Positions 8,278 to 18,300 of a DNA stretch of 36,757 bases are shown here, piece by piece (the first letter of the stretch is position 1; each line of letters opens with the position of its first letter). The translations under genes were made by a program, and so were the position numbers. The stretch comes from Nemertoderma westbladi (lineage: Eukaryota; Xenacoelomorpha; Nemertodermatida; Nemertodermatidae), in assembly GCA_032718475.1 (NCBI GenBank), contig JAUCBJ010001915.1:1-36757 (forward strand). Direction: 5' to 3'. The notes below the pieces were generated by a model. That model had not been told where the DNA came from, ran no database searches, and saw only the letters and a program-made list of their open reading frames with translations.

Positions 8278-8541
8278 TCAACCCCACACCTCTTCTCCCC
8301 ATGCCGCTGGCCATTTAATCTCTTCTTCTTTCGAATTCTCGAAAAGGGAACTCCTGTTTCTATACTCGCAAAATTTTAAGTGATGTTCCCTTTCGGCTTC
8401 TCTGAAACTGTGTGCATTTTCAAATGGGCACTGTACCATTTTTTCGCTGGGAAAGTTCTTCCGACACTTTCTTATATGTTTTACATATTTATCTGAAAGA
8501 ATCCTATGTGTAGCATCGTATGGGCATATAAGATAATCCAT
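8278..8541 (-). CDS. GTSF1: GTSF1-like protein with two CHHC zinc fingers
   Basis: An 87-residue protein starts at the ATG at 8541. It has two tandem CHHC zinc fingers of the U11-48K/TRM13/GTSF1 type. Finger 1 is about residues 6-26, C-x5-H-x9-H-x3-C (CPYDATH...HIRKC). Finger 2 is about residues 38-58, C-x5-H-x9-H-x3-C (CPFENAH...HLKFC). Residues K, R, K and N link the fingers, as in gametocyte-specific factors. The tail is short and acidic with three tryptophans (IKWPAAWGEEVW). In GTSF1/Asterix proteins, aromatic residues after the fingers contact Piwi and the fingers bind RNA, supporting piRNA-guided transposon silencing in germ cells. Known members are often 100-170 residues, so this copy is compact. 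Both fingers lie in one exon. The coding end could instead be a splice donor (GAG followed by GTGTGG), which would add a longer tail. A single-exon gene or retrocopy are both possible. Confidence 0.8.
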   Translation of the reverse strand: MDYLICPYDATHRILSDKYVKHIRKCRKNFPSEKMVQCPFENAHSFREAEREHHLKFCEYRNRSSLFENSKEEEIKWPAAWGEEVWG

Positions 8542-9320
8542 AGTGCCAAAAAGACAAATTTAATAGGATTTAATTTAAAAGAAAACTTTGGAAAACTTAA
8601 CTTTAACGTTTTTTAGAGATAATGATTTAACTTTACATGATTTTTATTTATATAGAAAGGTCCACCTTAACATTTCAAACAAGGCCGTAGTTTTTGGCAT
8701 GGCATGCGTGAAGGATTAAGCAGTACATAAAACTGCAGTAGTAGAGGCGGTTGAGGATTAATTTAACATATGGTTTTTGGGTACTGGCTTTGTAACTGAG
8801 CTAATATTTGGAGCGTGCGATCAGGCGCACAGGCTGCTTCACAACACAATGTGAAAGAATGCAATCTATTGCAAACCAGATGTTTATTGTAATTTCTCAG
8901 GCGATTTGACAATGGTCTACATGATAACGAAGCTGGAGGTTTAAATAATTTAAAATTCGTGGCAGCCCCATGTTGGTATACAGCATAACTCAACACAGGA
9001 TTCAATGGGATTAGCCATGCTACGTCTAATAAGAGCCCAAACAGCCTCAGATTATTGAGGGATTGAACCAGGACCAAACTGGCCCACTTTATTTTCCTGA
9101 AAGGGTAATTTATGTTTTGGGCCCCGCTCGCATCTTTTTATTTCATTCTATCATTCTATTGTGTGACAAAAATAATACAAATGTATTGTATATTGTATTA
9201 TTTTTCCTATTGTATTGTATATTTTATCTACTGTAGTACAATCTATTCATCGCGCGTCCCTATCTGATTGATTTGTGTCAAATTAAATTGCCTTTGGCAA
9301 CATTATTTGATACAAATGGA
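8542..9320. other. AT-rich non-coding DNA, no gene supported
   Basis: This is the 5' flank of the GTSF1-like gene. A 104-codon minus-strand ORF (8763-9077) has no recognisable domain and a composition close to background, so it is not called. About 9155-9235 is a degenerate TATTGTATTG-type low-complexity tract. No core promoter could be assigned. Confidence 0.5.
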
Positions 9321-9405
9321 TCGATTAAACAATTAATTAATTGTTTAATCGACCAATTAATTAATTGTTTAATCAACCAATTAATTAATTGTTTAATTAA
9401 TTAAT
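9321..9405. repeat. 24-bp palindromic tandem repeat with a 32-bp perfect palindrome
   Basis: Positions 9321-9352 form a spacer-free perfect palindrome (TCGATTAAACAATTAA followed by its complement). The 24-bp unit CAATTAATTAATTGTTTAAT plus a four-base CGAC/CAAC end is repeated at 9330, 9354 and 9378, each copy being able to extrude as a cruciform. The sequence is almost all A/T. Confidence 0.85.
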
Positions 9406-11005
9406 GACCTACTTAACACCTAAGGTGCGAAGTGGGTCCAACTGTCGCCGAAAAGGGTATACTCTTACTACTAGCTAGCTACCGGCTAAAAGCGTACATA
9501 TATCATGAGAACCAGTGTGTGAAAGACTATATAAATTTCCTTAATTACTCCCGAACAATAAATTGTATTAACAATGGCCTTTCTTGGTAGATGCGACTTA
9601 TATTTTTACCGATTGCGAACAAAAGCAATAAATAATGAGAAACATCAAAAAATATAACAATATTAATTGTATTAAATAAATGTATGAGAGGGGAGTTACA
9701 CAACCAGCACCCTGTGCTAGAAATGGTGACAATATTTATATATATATAGTGGGGTATAATAAATAAACATATTAATAAAGTTATAGCACAGAATGAAAGC
9801 TAAACAATATATATATAATGTCGACAGATAATCATTCATTCTTTATAGGTAACTAATTAAAACCCTTTGAGCACCAATGTATGTATGTATAATGTATGTA
9901 TGTAAATAAAGTTATTGATTAAATAACCCTATGGAAATGTCGCATATTTATTACATAATGTATATAACATCGCATATGCAAATTATAAATCTACGTACAA
10001 TTCCTGTTACAGACTTAACTACACTAGATAGATATCAATAACAATAAATAATACTCCAGCATTGTTATTGGGTTAATATTTTATGGTAATACAAGTAATT
10101 ACCAAAACAATTTTACTGTCTTTGTAAAATTAAATAATAAACTTCACCACGTATCTCTTATAAATGATTATATATTTATGCGATATATATATATATATAA
10201 TAATACACATATTTATTTATAATTATAACAAGAATAAAAAAATAAATATTATTGACGTTGAAACATTGTTTATTATATTAAACAGTCAAACAGTCTTTCA
10301 TTTATTTTACAAAAAAGAAAAAAGGCAAAATTCGTACAGCAGAACAAATAAACAAAAACAAGATACAAAAATAAACAAACAGGATGAGTTTTTGGTCACC
10401 TTTCTACTATAAACAGACACTCTGTTACCATGGTACCAAACATATACAATACATTACAGGCACACAAATCTTAATCACTCAAACGAATATATATCCTTCG
10501 CTAAAACCGCTAATATAAACCCAAATTCATTGAGACCAAAATGTATTAAATGCCTTGAGAAATTATATTTATGTCGCCCCTTTACTATGTACGTAATATA
10601 TTGACGCCAACCCTGGAGTAATCACTATTAATTAGGTGGTTGAGAAATGATAATCTATTGGTTATATTCAAACAAATAATGTGCGAACCTCTACGTCTAG
10701 TAGCCCAGGACCAAACAACCTATATTCGTATTCAGTGACTACATCGATTTTTACTTTTAACTTGTTTGGATGAACTTATTAAATTTCATTTCTCAACCCA
10801 ATAAAATATTGTATAAATAACTGTGTGAATAATTGTCCCATTAGTGTTTGTGCGACGGTTACTACGGTTACTAGTTGTGCTGGAAACTATTGCTGAATCA
10901 CCACTGTATGATAGATAATCTACTGAAACTATTGCAACTCCTAATTACCCCCCTCCCCCACTCTCACGCTGCCATAGCAACACAACCACGCCGTACTGCA
11001 CGTAT
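9406..11005. other. AT-rich non-coding DNA with microsatellites
   Basis: No gene is supported. Short microsatellites are (TA)n at 9737-9748, an (ATGT)n-like tract at 9878-9904 and (AT)n at 10183-10199. An 82-codon plus-strand ORF at 10164-10412 is a low-complexity I/K/N-rich artefact of AT-rich DNA. Minus-strand AATAAA hexamers lie at 10269-10274 and 10301-10306 and could end transcripts that read through the neighbouring satellite from the KIAA0319-like gene. Confidence 0.55.
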
Positions 11006-14000
11006 ATTAACTTCCGGTCTAATTAAACCTACTTCCGGTCTAATTAAACCTACGTCCGGTCGATTAAACCTACTTCCGGTCCATTAAACCTACTTCCGGT
11101 CTAATTAAACCTACTTCCGGTCCATTAAACCAACTTCCGGTCCATTAAACCAACTTCCGGTCCATTAAACCAACTTCCGGTCCATTAAACCTACTTCCGG
11201 TCTAATTAAACCTACTTCCGGTCGATTAAACGTACTTCCGGTTTAATTAAACCAACTTCCGGTCCATTAAACCACCTCCCGGTCAATTAAACCGACTACC
11301 GGTCTAATTAAACCAACTTCCGGTCTAATTAAACCTACTTCCGGTGCATTAAAAATACTTCCGGTTCAACTAAACCTACTTTTGGTCTAATTAAACCTAC
11401 TTTTGGTCTAATTAAACCTACTTCTGGTTTAATTAAACCTACTTCCGGTCTAATTAAACCTACTTCCGGTCTAATTAAACCTACATCCGGTCTATTAAAC
11501 CTACTTCCGGTCCATTAAACCTACTTCCGGTCTAATTAAACCTACTTCCGGTCTAATTAAACCTACTTCCGGTCTAATTAAACTTACTTCCGTTCTAATT
11601 AAACCTACTTCCGGTCTAATTAAACCTACTTCCGGTCCATTAAACCTACTTCCGGTCCATTAAACCTACTTCCGGTCCATTAAACCTACTTCCGGTCCAT
11701 TAAACCAACTTCCGGTCCATTAAACCACCTCCCGGTCCATTAAACCACCTCCCGGTCCATTAAACCTACTACCGGTCTAATTAAATCAACTTCCGGTCTA
11801 ATTAAACCTACTTCCGGTGCATTAAAAATACTTCCGGTTCAACTAAACCTACTTTTGATCTAATTAAACCTACTTTTGGTCTAATTAAACCTACTTCCGG
11901 TTCAACTAAACCTACTTCCGGTCTAATTAAACCTACTACCGGTCTAATTAAACCAACTTCCGGTCTAATTAAACCTACTTCCGGTGCATTAAAAATACTT
12001 CCGGTTCAACTAAACCTACTTTTGATCTAATTAAACCTACTTTTGGTCTAATTAAACCTACTTCTGGTTTAATTAAACCTACTTCCGGTCTAATTAAACC
12101 TACTTCCGGTGCATTAAAAATACTACCGGTTCAACTAAACCTACTTTTGATCTAATTAAACCTACTTTTGGTCTAATTAAACCTACTTCCGGTTCAACTA
12201 AACCTACTTCCGGTCTAATTAAACCTACTACCGGTCTAATTAAACCAACTTCCGGTCTAATTAAACCTACTTCCGGTGCATTAAAAATACTTCCGGTTCA
12301 ACTAAACCTACTTTTGGTCTAATTAAACCTACTTCCGGTTCAACTAAACCTACTTCCGGTCTAATTAAACCTACTACCGGTCTAATTAAACCAACTTCCG
12401 GTCTAATTAAACCTACTTCCGGTGCATTAAAAATACTTCCGGTTCAACTAAACCTACTTTTGATCTAATTAAACCTACTTTTGGTCTAATTAAACCTACT
12501 TCCGGTTCAACTAAACCTACTTCCGGTCTAATTAAACCTACTACCGGTCTAATTAAACCAACTACCGGTCTAATTAAACCAACTTCCGGTCTAATTAAAC
12601 CTACTTCCGGTGCATTAAAAATACTTCCGGTTCAACTAAACCTACTTTTGATCTAATTAAACCTACTTTTGGTCTAATTAAACCTACTACCGGTCTAATT
12701 AAACCAACTTCCGGTCTAATTAAACCTACTTCCGGTGCATTAAAAATACTTCCGGTTCAACTAAACCTACTTTTGATCTAATTAAACCTACTTTTGGTCT
12801 AATTAAACCTACTTCCGGTTCAACTAAACCTACTTCCGGTCTAATTAAACCTACTACCGGTCTAATTAAACCAACTTCCGGTCTAATTAAACCTACTTCC
12901 GGTGCATTAAAAATACTTCCGGTTCAACTAAACCTACTTTTGGTCTAATTAAACCTACTTCCGGTTCAACTAAATCTACTTTTGGTCTAATTAAACCTAC
13001 TTCCGGTCTAATTAAACCTACTTCCGGTCTAATTAAACCAACTTCCGGTCTAATTAAACCTACTTCCGGTCTAATTAAACCTACTTCCGGTCTAATTAAA
13101 CCTACTTCCGGTCTAATTAAACCTACTTCCAGTCTAATTAAACCTACTTCCGGTCCATTAAACCTACTACCGGTCCATTAAACCAACTTCCGGTCCATTA
13201 AACCTACTACCGGTCTAATTAAACCAACTTCCGGTCTAATTAAACCTACTTCCGGTCTAATTAAACCTACTTCCGGTCTAATTAAACCTACTTCCGGTGC
13301 ATTAAAAATACTTCCGGTCCATTAAACCTACTTCCGGTCCATTAAACCTACTTCCGGTCCATTAAACCTACTACCGGTCTAATTAAACCAACTTCCGGTC
13401 TAATTAAACCTACTTCCGGTGCATTAAAAATACTTCCGGTACAACTAAACCTACTTTTGGTCTAATTAAACCTACTTCCGGTCTAATTAAACCTACTTCC
13501 GGTTCAACTAAACCTACTTTTGGTCTAATTAAATCTACTTCCGGTCTAATTAAACCTACTTCCGGTCTAATTAAACCTACTTCCGGTCTAATTAAACTTA
13601 CTTCCGGTCTAATTAAACCTACTTCCGGTCTAATTAAACCTACTTCCGGTCCATTAAACCAACTTCCGGTCCATTAAACCAACTTCCGGTCCATTAAACC
13701 TACTTCCGGTCTAATTAAACCTACTTCCGGTCCATTAAACCTACTTCCGGTCTAATTAAACCTACTTCCGGTCCATTAAACCTACTTCCGGTCTAATTAA
13801 ACCTACTTCCGGTCTAATTAAACCTACTTCCGGTCTAATTAAACCTACTTCCGGTCTAATTAAACCTACTTCCGGTCTAATTAAACCTACTTCCGGTCTA
13901 ATTAAACCTACTTCCGGTCCATTAAACCTACTACCGGTCCATTAAACCAACTTCCGGTCCATTAAACCTACTACCGGTCTAATTAAACCAACTTCCGGTC

Positions 14001-16920
14001 TAATTAAACCTACTTCCGGTCTAATTAAACCTACTTCCGGATAAATTAAACCTACTTCCGGTGCATTAAAAATACTTCCGGTCCATTAAACCTACTTCCG
14101 GTCCATTAAACCTACTTCCGGTCCATTAAACCTACTACCGGTCTAATTAAACAAACTTCCGGTCTAATTAAACCTACTTCCGGTGCATTAAAAATACTTC
14201 CGGTTCAACTAAACCTACTTTTGGTCTAATTAAACCTACTTTTGGTCTAATTAAACCTACTTCCGGTCTAATTAAACCTACTTCCGGTTCAACTAAACCT
14301 ACTTTTGGTCTAATTAAATCTACTTCCGGTCTAATTAAACCTACTTCCGGTCTAATTAAACCTACTTCCGGTCTAATTAAACCTACTTCCGGTCTAATTA
14401 AACCTACTTCCGGTCTAATTAAACCTACTTCCGGTCCATTAAACCTACTACCGGTCCATTAAACCAACTTCCGGTCCATTAAACCTACTACCGGTCTAAT
14501 TAAACCAACTTCCGGTCTAATTAAACCTACTTCCGGTCTAATTAAACCTACTTCCGGTGCATTAAAAATACTTCCGGTCCATTAAACCTACTTCCGATCC
14601 ATTAAACCTACTTCCGGTCCATTAAACCTACTACCGGTCTAATTAAACCAACTTCCGGTCTAATTAAACCTACTTCCGGTGCATTAAAAATACTTCCGGT
14701 TCAACTAAACCTACTTTTGGTCTAATTAAACCTACTTCCGGTCTAATTAAACCTACTTCCGGTTCAACTAAACCTACTTTTGGTCTAATTAAACCTACTT
14801 CCGGTCTAATTAAACCTACTTCCGGTCTAATTAAACCTACTTCCGGTCTAATTAAACCTACTTCCGGTATAATTAAACCTACTTCCGGTCCATTAAACCA
14901 ACTTCCGGTCCATTAAACCAACTTCCGGTCCATTAAACCTACTTCCGGTCTAATTAAACCTACTTCCGGTCCATTAAACCTACTTCCGGTCTGATTAAAC
15001 CTACTTCCGGTCCATTAAACCTACTTCCGGTCTAATTAAACCTACTTCCGGTCTAATTAAACCTACTTCCGGTCTAATTAAACCTACTTCCGGTCTAATT
15101 AAACCTACTTCCGGTCTAATTAAACCTACTTCCGGTCTAATTAAACCTACTTCCGGTCCATTAAACCTACTACCGGTCCATTAAACCAACTTCCGGTCCA
15201 TTAAACCTACTACCGGTCTAATTAAACCAACTTCCGGTCTAATTAAACCTACTTCCGGTCTAATTAAACCTACTTCCGGTCTAATTAAACCTACTTCCGG
15301 TGCATTAAAAATACTTCCGGTCCATTAAACCTACTTCCGGTCCATTAAACCTACTTCCGGTCCATTAAACCTGCTACCGGTCTAATTAAACAAACTTCCG
15401 GTCTAATTAAACCTACTTCCGGTGCATTAAAAATACTTCCGGTTCAACTAAACTTACTTTTGGTCTAATTAAACCTACTTCCGGTCTAATTAAACCTACT
15501 TCCGGTTCAACTAAACCTACTTTTGGTCTAATTAAATCTACTTCCGGTCTAATTAAACCTACTTCCGGTCTAATTAAACCTACTTCCGGTCTAATTAAAC
15601 CTACTTCCGGTCTAATTAAACCTACTTCCGGTCCATTAAACCAACTTCCGGTCCATTAAACCAACTTCCGGTCCATTAAACCTACTTCCGGTCCATTAAA
15701 CCTGCTACCGGTCTAATTAAACAAACTTCCGGTCTAATTAAACCTACTTCCGGTGCATTAAAAATACTTCCGGTTCAACTAAACCTACTTTTGGTCTAAT
15801 TAAATCTACTTCTGGTCTAATTAAACCTACTTCCGGTCTAATTAAACCTACTTCCGGTCTAATTAAACCTACTTCCGGTCTAATTAAACCTACTTCCGGT
15901 CTAATTAAACCTACTTCCGGTCCATTAAACCAACTTCCGGTCCATTAAACCAACTTCCGGTCCATTAAACCTACTTCCGGTCTAATTAAACCAACTTCCG
16001 GTCCATTAAACCAACTTCCGGTCCATTAAACCTACTTCCGGTCTAATTAAACCTACTTCCGGTCCATTAAACCTACTTCCGGTCTAATTAAACCTACTTC
16101 CGGTCCATTAAACCTACTTCCGGTCTAATTAAACCTACTTCCGGTCTAATTAAACCTACTTCCGGTCTAATTAAACCTACTTCCGGTCTAATTAAACCTA
16201 CTTCCGGTCTAATTAAACCTACTTCCGGTCTAATTAAACCTACTTCCGGTCCATTAAACCAACTTCCGGTCCATTAAACCAACTTCCGGTCCATTAAACC
16301 TACTTCCGGTCCATTAAACCTGCTACCGGTCTAATTAAACAAACTTCCGGTCTAATTAAACCTACTTCCGGTGCATTAAAAATACTTCCGGTTCAACTAA
16401 ACCTACTTTTGGTCTAATTAAATCTACTTCTGGTCTAATTAAACCTACTTCCGGTCTAATTAAACCTACTTCCGGTCTAATTAAACCTACTTCCGGTCTA
16501 ATTAAACCTACTTCCGGTCTAATTAAACCTACTTCCGGTCCATTAAACCAACTTCCGGTCCATTAAACCAACTTCCGGTCCATTAAACCTACTTCCGGTC
16601 TAATTAAACCAACTTCCGGTCCATTAAACCAACTTCCGGTCCATTAAACCTACTTCCGGTCTAATTAAACCTACTTCCGGTCCATTAAACCTACTTCCGG
16701 TCTAATTAAACCTACTTCCGGTCCATTAAACCTACTTCCGGTCTAATTAAACCTACTTCCGGTCTAATTAAACCTACTTCCGGTCTAATTAAACCTACTT
16801 CCGGTCTAATTAAACCTACTTCCGGTCTAATTAAACCTACTTCCGGTCCATTAAACCTACTACCGGTCCATTAAACCAACTTCCGGTCCATTAAACCAAC
16901 TTCCGGCCTATTAAACCTCT
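11006..16920. repeat. 20/21-bp satellite of about 5.9 kb, roughly 290 copies
   Basis: The common units are TAATTAAACCTACTTCCGGTC minus its last base plus C (21 bp) and CATTAAACCTACTTCCGGTC (20 bp). Variants include CCAACTTCCGGT, CTACTACCGGT, CTACTTTTGGT, a GCATTAAAAATACTTCCGG form and a TCAACTAAACC form. The GCATTAAAAATA variant is spaced 125 or 167 bp apart over about 11.8-12.9 kb, forms pairs 122 bp apart that recur at 1239-1260 bp in 13.3-15.4 kb, and recurs at 618 bp at 15753 and 16371. This shows nested higher-order repeats. The array ends inside the stop codon region of the KIAA0319-like gene. ORFs in it are broken by frequent TAA. Confidence 0.95.
15753..16920. repeat. recent 618-bp tandem duplication within the satellite
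   Basis: The block beginning GTGCATTAAAAATACTTCC at 15753 is repeated from 16371. Both copies share rare variants in the same order, including AAATCTACTTCTGG, and the same run of TAATTAAACC and CATTAAACC units. This is the end of the array nearest the gene and looks like the most recently amplified part. Confidence 0.7.
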
Positions 16921-18276
16921 TTCCGATTAACTTTCCCGACCAATCCGTTAGGATTAGTCGCATCGCCGTTCCGTTTTATCGTAAACAATTCGTCTTCCGA
17001 GCCGAGAGAGTCGGAATAAATTCCGGCGGATTTCAGACGCGGCAACATCTCCACCTTATCGTCGCCTAGCAACGTGTACTTGTGCTTCTTGTGCAGTCTG
17101 GACTTACGGCGTCTTTGCGACAGGAATATAAAGCACCAGATGAGCGCCGCGATTACAACCAATATGAGGAAAATGATAATAATGACGTAGAGAATCGACC
17201 AATCACAGTTGGGCTCCTCGAGACCCATAACGTAGGTGAACAGATTGGGCATCCAGAATGAGTCGCAGTGGCAGAGTTTAGTGAAGGAGTCACAGACGCC
17301 TCTAGCGGAGCAGTTGTTTCTGCAGACCAGCGTGTCCACCAACACCACCGGGTACTGCAGTACGTCCTGCGTGTAGAGTTTACTCTTGAGCGAGGCAACC
17401 GAGGCCTCTACCGGAAGTACGGCGCTGCGTTCACCGGAAGTCGACCTCGCCAGGAAGACGACCTGCGTGTGGCCGGTCTCTGGGGACTCCGTGAGACGCT
17501 CGATAATGACGTCATCGTCTAGGATGTCCAATAGAACCGCGAGATGGCGCTGTAGACTGAGTCGATCCTCGAACTTAAACTTGGCTAGTTGAACGTTCAA
17601 CCTGAGTTCTATAAGGTTGAGTTTATGGTCGTCGTCCTTTACGGTAAGAACGACGCGGTCTGCGCCCTGCATTCCCTTGGAGTCGACGACGGTGAGCGTG
17701 AAGTCGTACCGTCCGACCACCAGGTCGTACAGCTCCAGCACGGCGGTGGTGTCCGACTCGGCGGCGACACGACCGGCTGCCGGACTCCCTCCGTCCCGCG
17801 TCCACCTCCAACTCGCAACCTCGTTGTCGTGCGTCGTTCCGGACCCATCGAGTCGCACGTAATCCCGCGGTAGACTCACAACCAGATCCCCTCCGGCGTT
17901 CACCACCGGTGGTTTACTCACGTCTTCCTTAACCACTACGTCGATGGTGTCCCGTCCCGTCTGCCCCTTAGCGTCTGTGACTCTCAGCTGGAACTTATAG
18001 ACCCCCGGCAGTAAATCCTTTACCTGCGCGCGACTTTCCTCTGCTGTCTCTATGACAACCTCCCCGGGGCCGCTGACCTTACTCCACGCCCATGCAACTA
18101 TACGTTGGTCGTCATGGGAACGCGAGCCGTCCAGCTCGACCGAGTTGCTAGGCAACGTCATCTCCTTGTCGGGGCCGGCCTCAGCTATGGGAGGTTCGTC
18201 CTCTTCCGGCTGCACAACAACGCGGACCGACGCCGAGTCGGTCTGTCCAGCCGTGTCTTCTACAGTCAGGATAAAC
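16911..18276 (-). CDS. KIAA0319L: KIAA0319/KIAA0319L-like membrane protein, last coding exon (5' partial)
   Basis: The exon encodes 454 residues and the stop codon (TAA, 16913-16911). It begins at a splice acceptor (AG at 18278-18277) with one base of a split codon, then FILTVEDTAGQTD, so it extends 20 codons upstream of the first GTG. In order: the end of one PKD domain (about 1-20), a full PKD domain (28-116), a second PKD domain (122-213), a linker, a six-cysteine EGF-like segment (C318, C322, C328, C335, C337, C357), one transmembrane helix (about 361-385), a basic RRRK stop-transfer segment and a tail with the sorting motif YTLL (400-403). This is the C-terminal architecture of KIAA0319 family type I membrane proteins, implicated in adhesion, neuronal migration and endocytic trafficking; KIAA0319L is the adeno-associated virus receptor. 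Earlier exons and the signal peptide are outside the window. The exon is GC-richer than its surroundings. Its last five codons overlap a diverged satellite unit. Confidence 0.93.
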
Positions 18277-18300
18277 CTGTAACGTAGTTAAGGGAACCGT
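18277..18300 (-). other. splice acceptor of the last KIAA0319-like exon
   Basis: Reading the minus strand, the intron ends CCCTTAACTACGTTACAG before GTTTATCC. The AG is at 18278-18277, the CTTAAC upstream is a plausible branch site and the downstream frame continues the PKD domain. The same stretch aligns with the reverse complement of the 41-bp satellite unit (CCCTTACTACCTTGTAGG) with about 21 of 25 matches and one gap, so the acceptor is embedded in satellite-like sequence. Confidence 0.8.

Noticed and set aside
8763-9077. Minus-strand 104-codon ORF upstream of the GTSF1-like gene
   Set aside because: It has no domain, signal peptide or promoter support. It could be a UTR or chance ORF, but evidence is too thin to call it.
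10164-10412. Plus-strand 82-codon ORF
   Set aside because: It is an isoleucine/lysine/asparagine-rich translation of AT-rich low-complexity DNA.
17411-17445. Two ACCGGAAGT words in the coding exon, like the satellite core
   Set aside because: They encode ordinary residues of the protein on the other strand and lack the rest of the unit; probably chance.
17153-18287. Multiple ORFs on both strands across the KIAA0319-like exon
   Set aside because: They are shadows of the GC-richer coding exon; only the minus-strand frame gives PKD domains, cysteines and a transmembrane helix.
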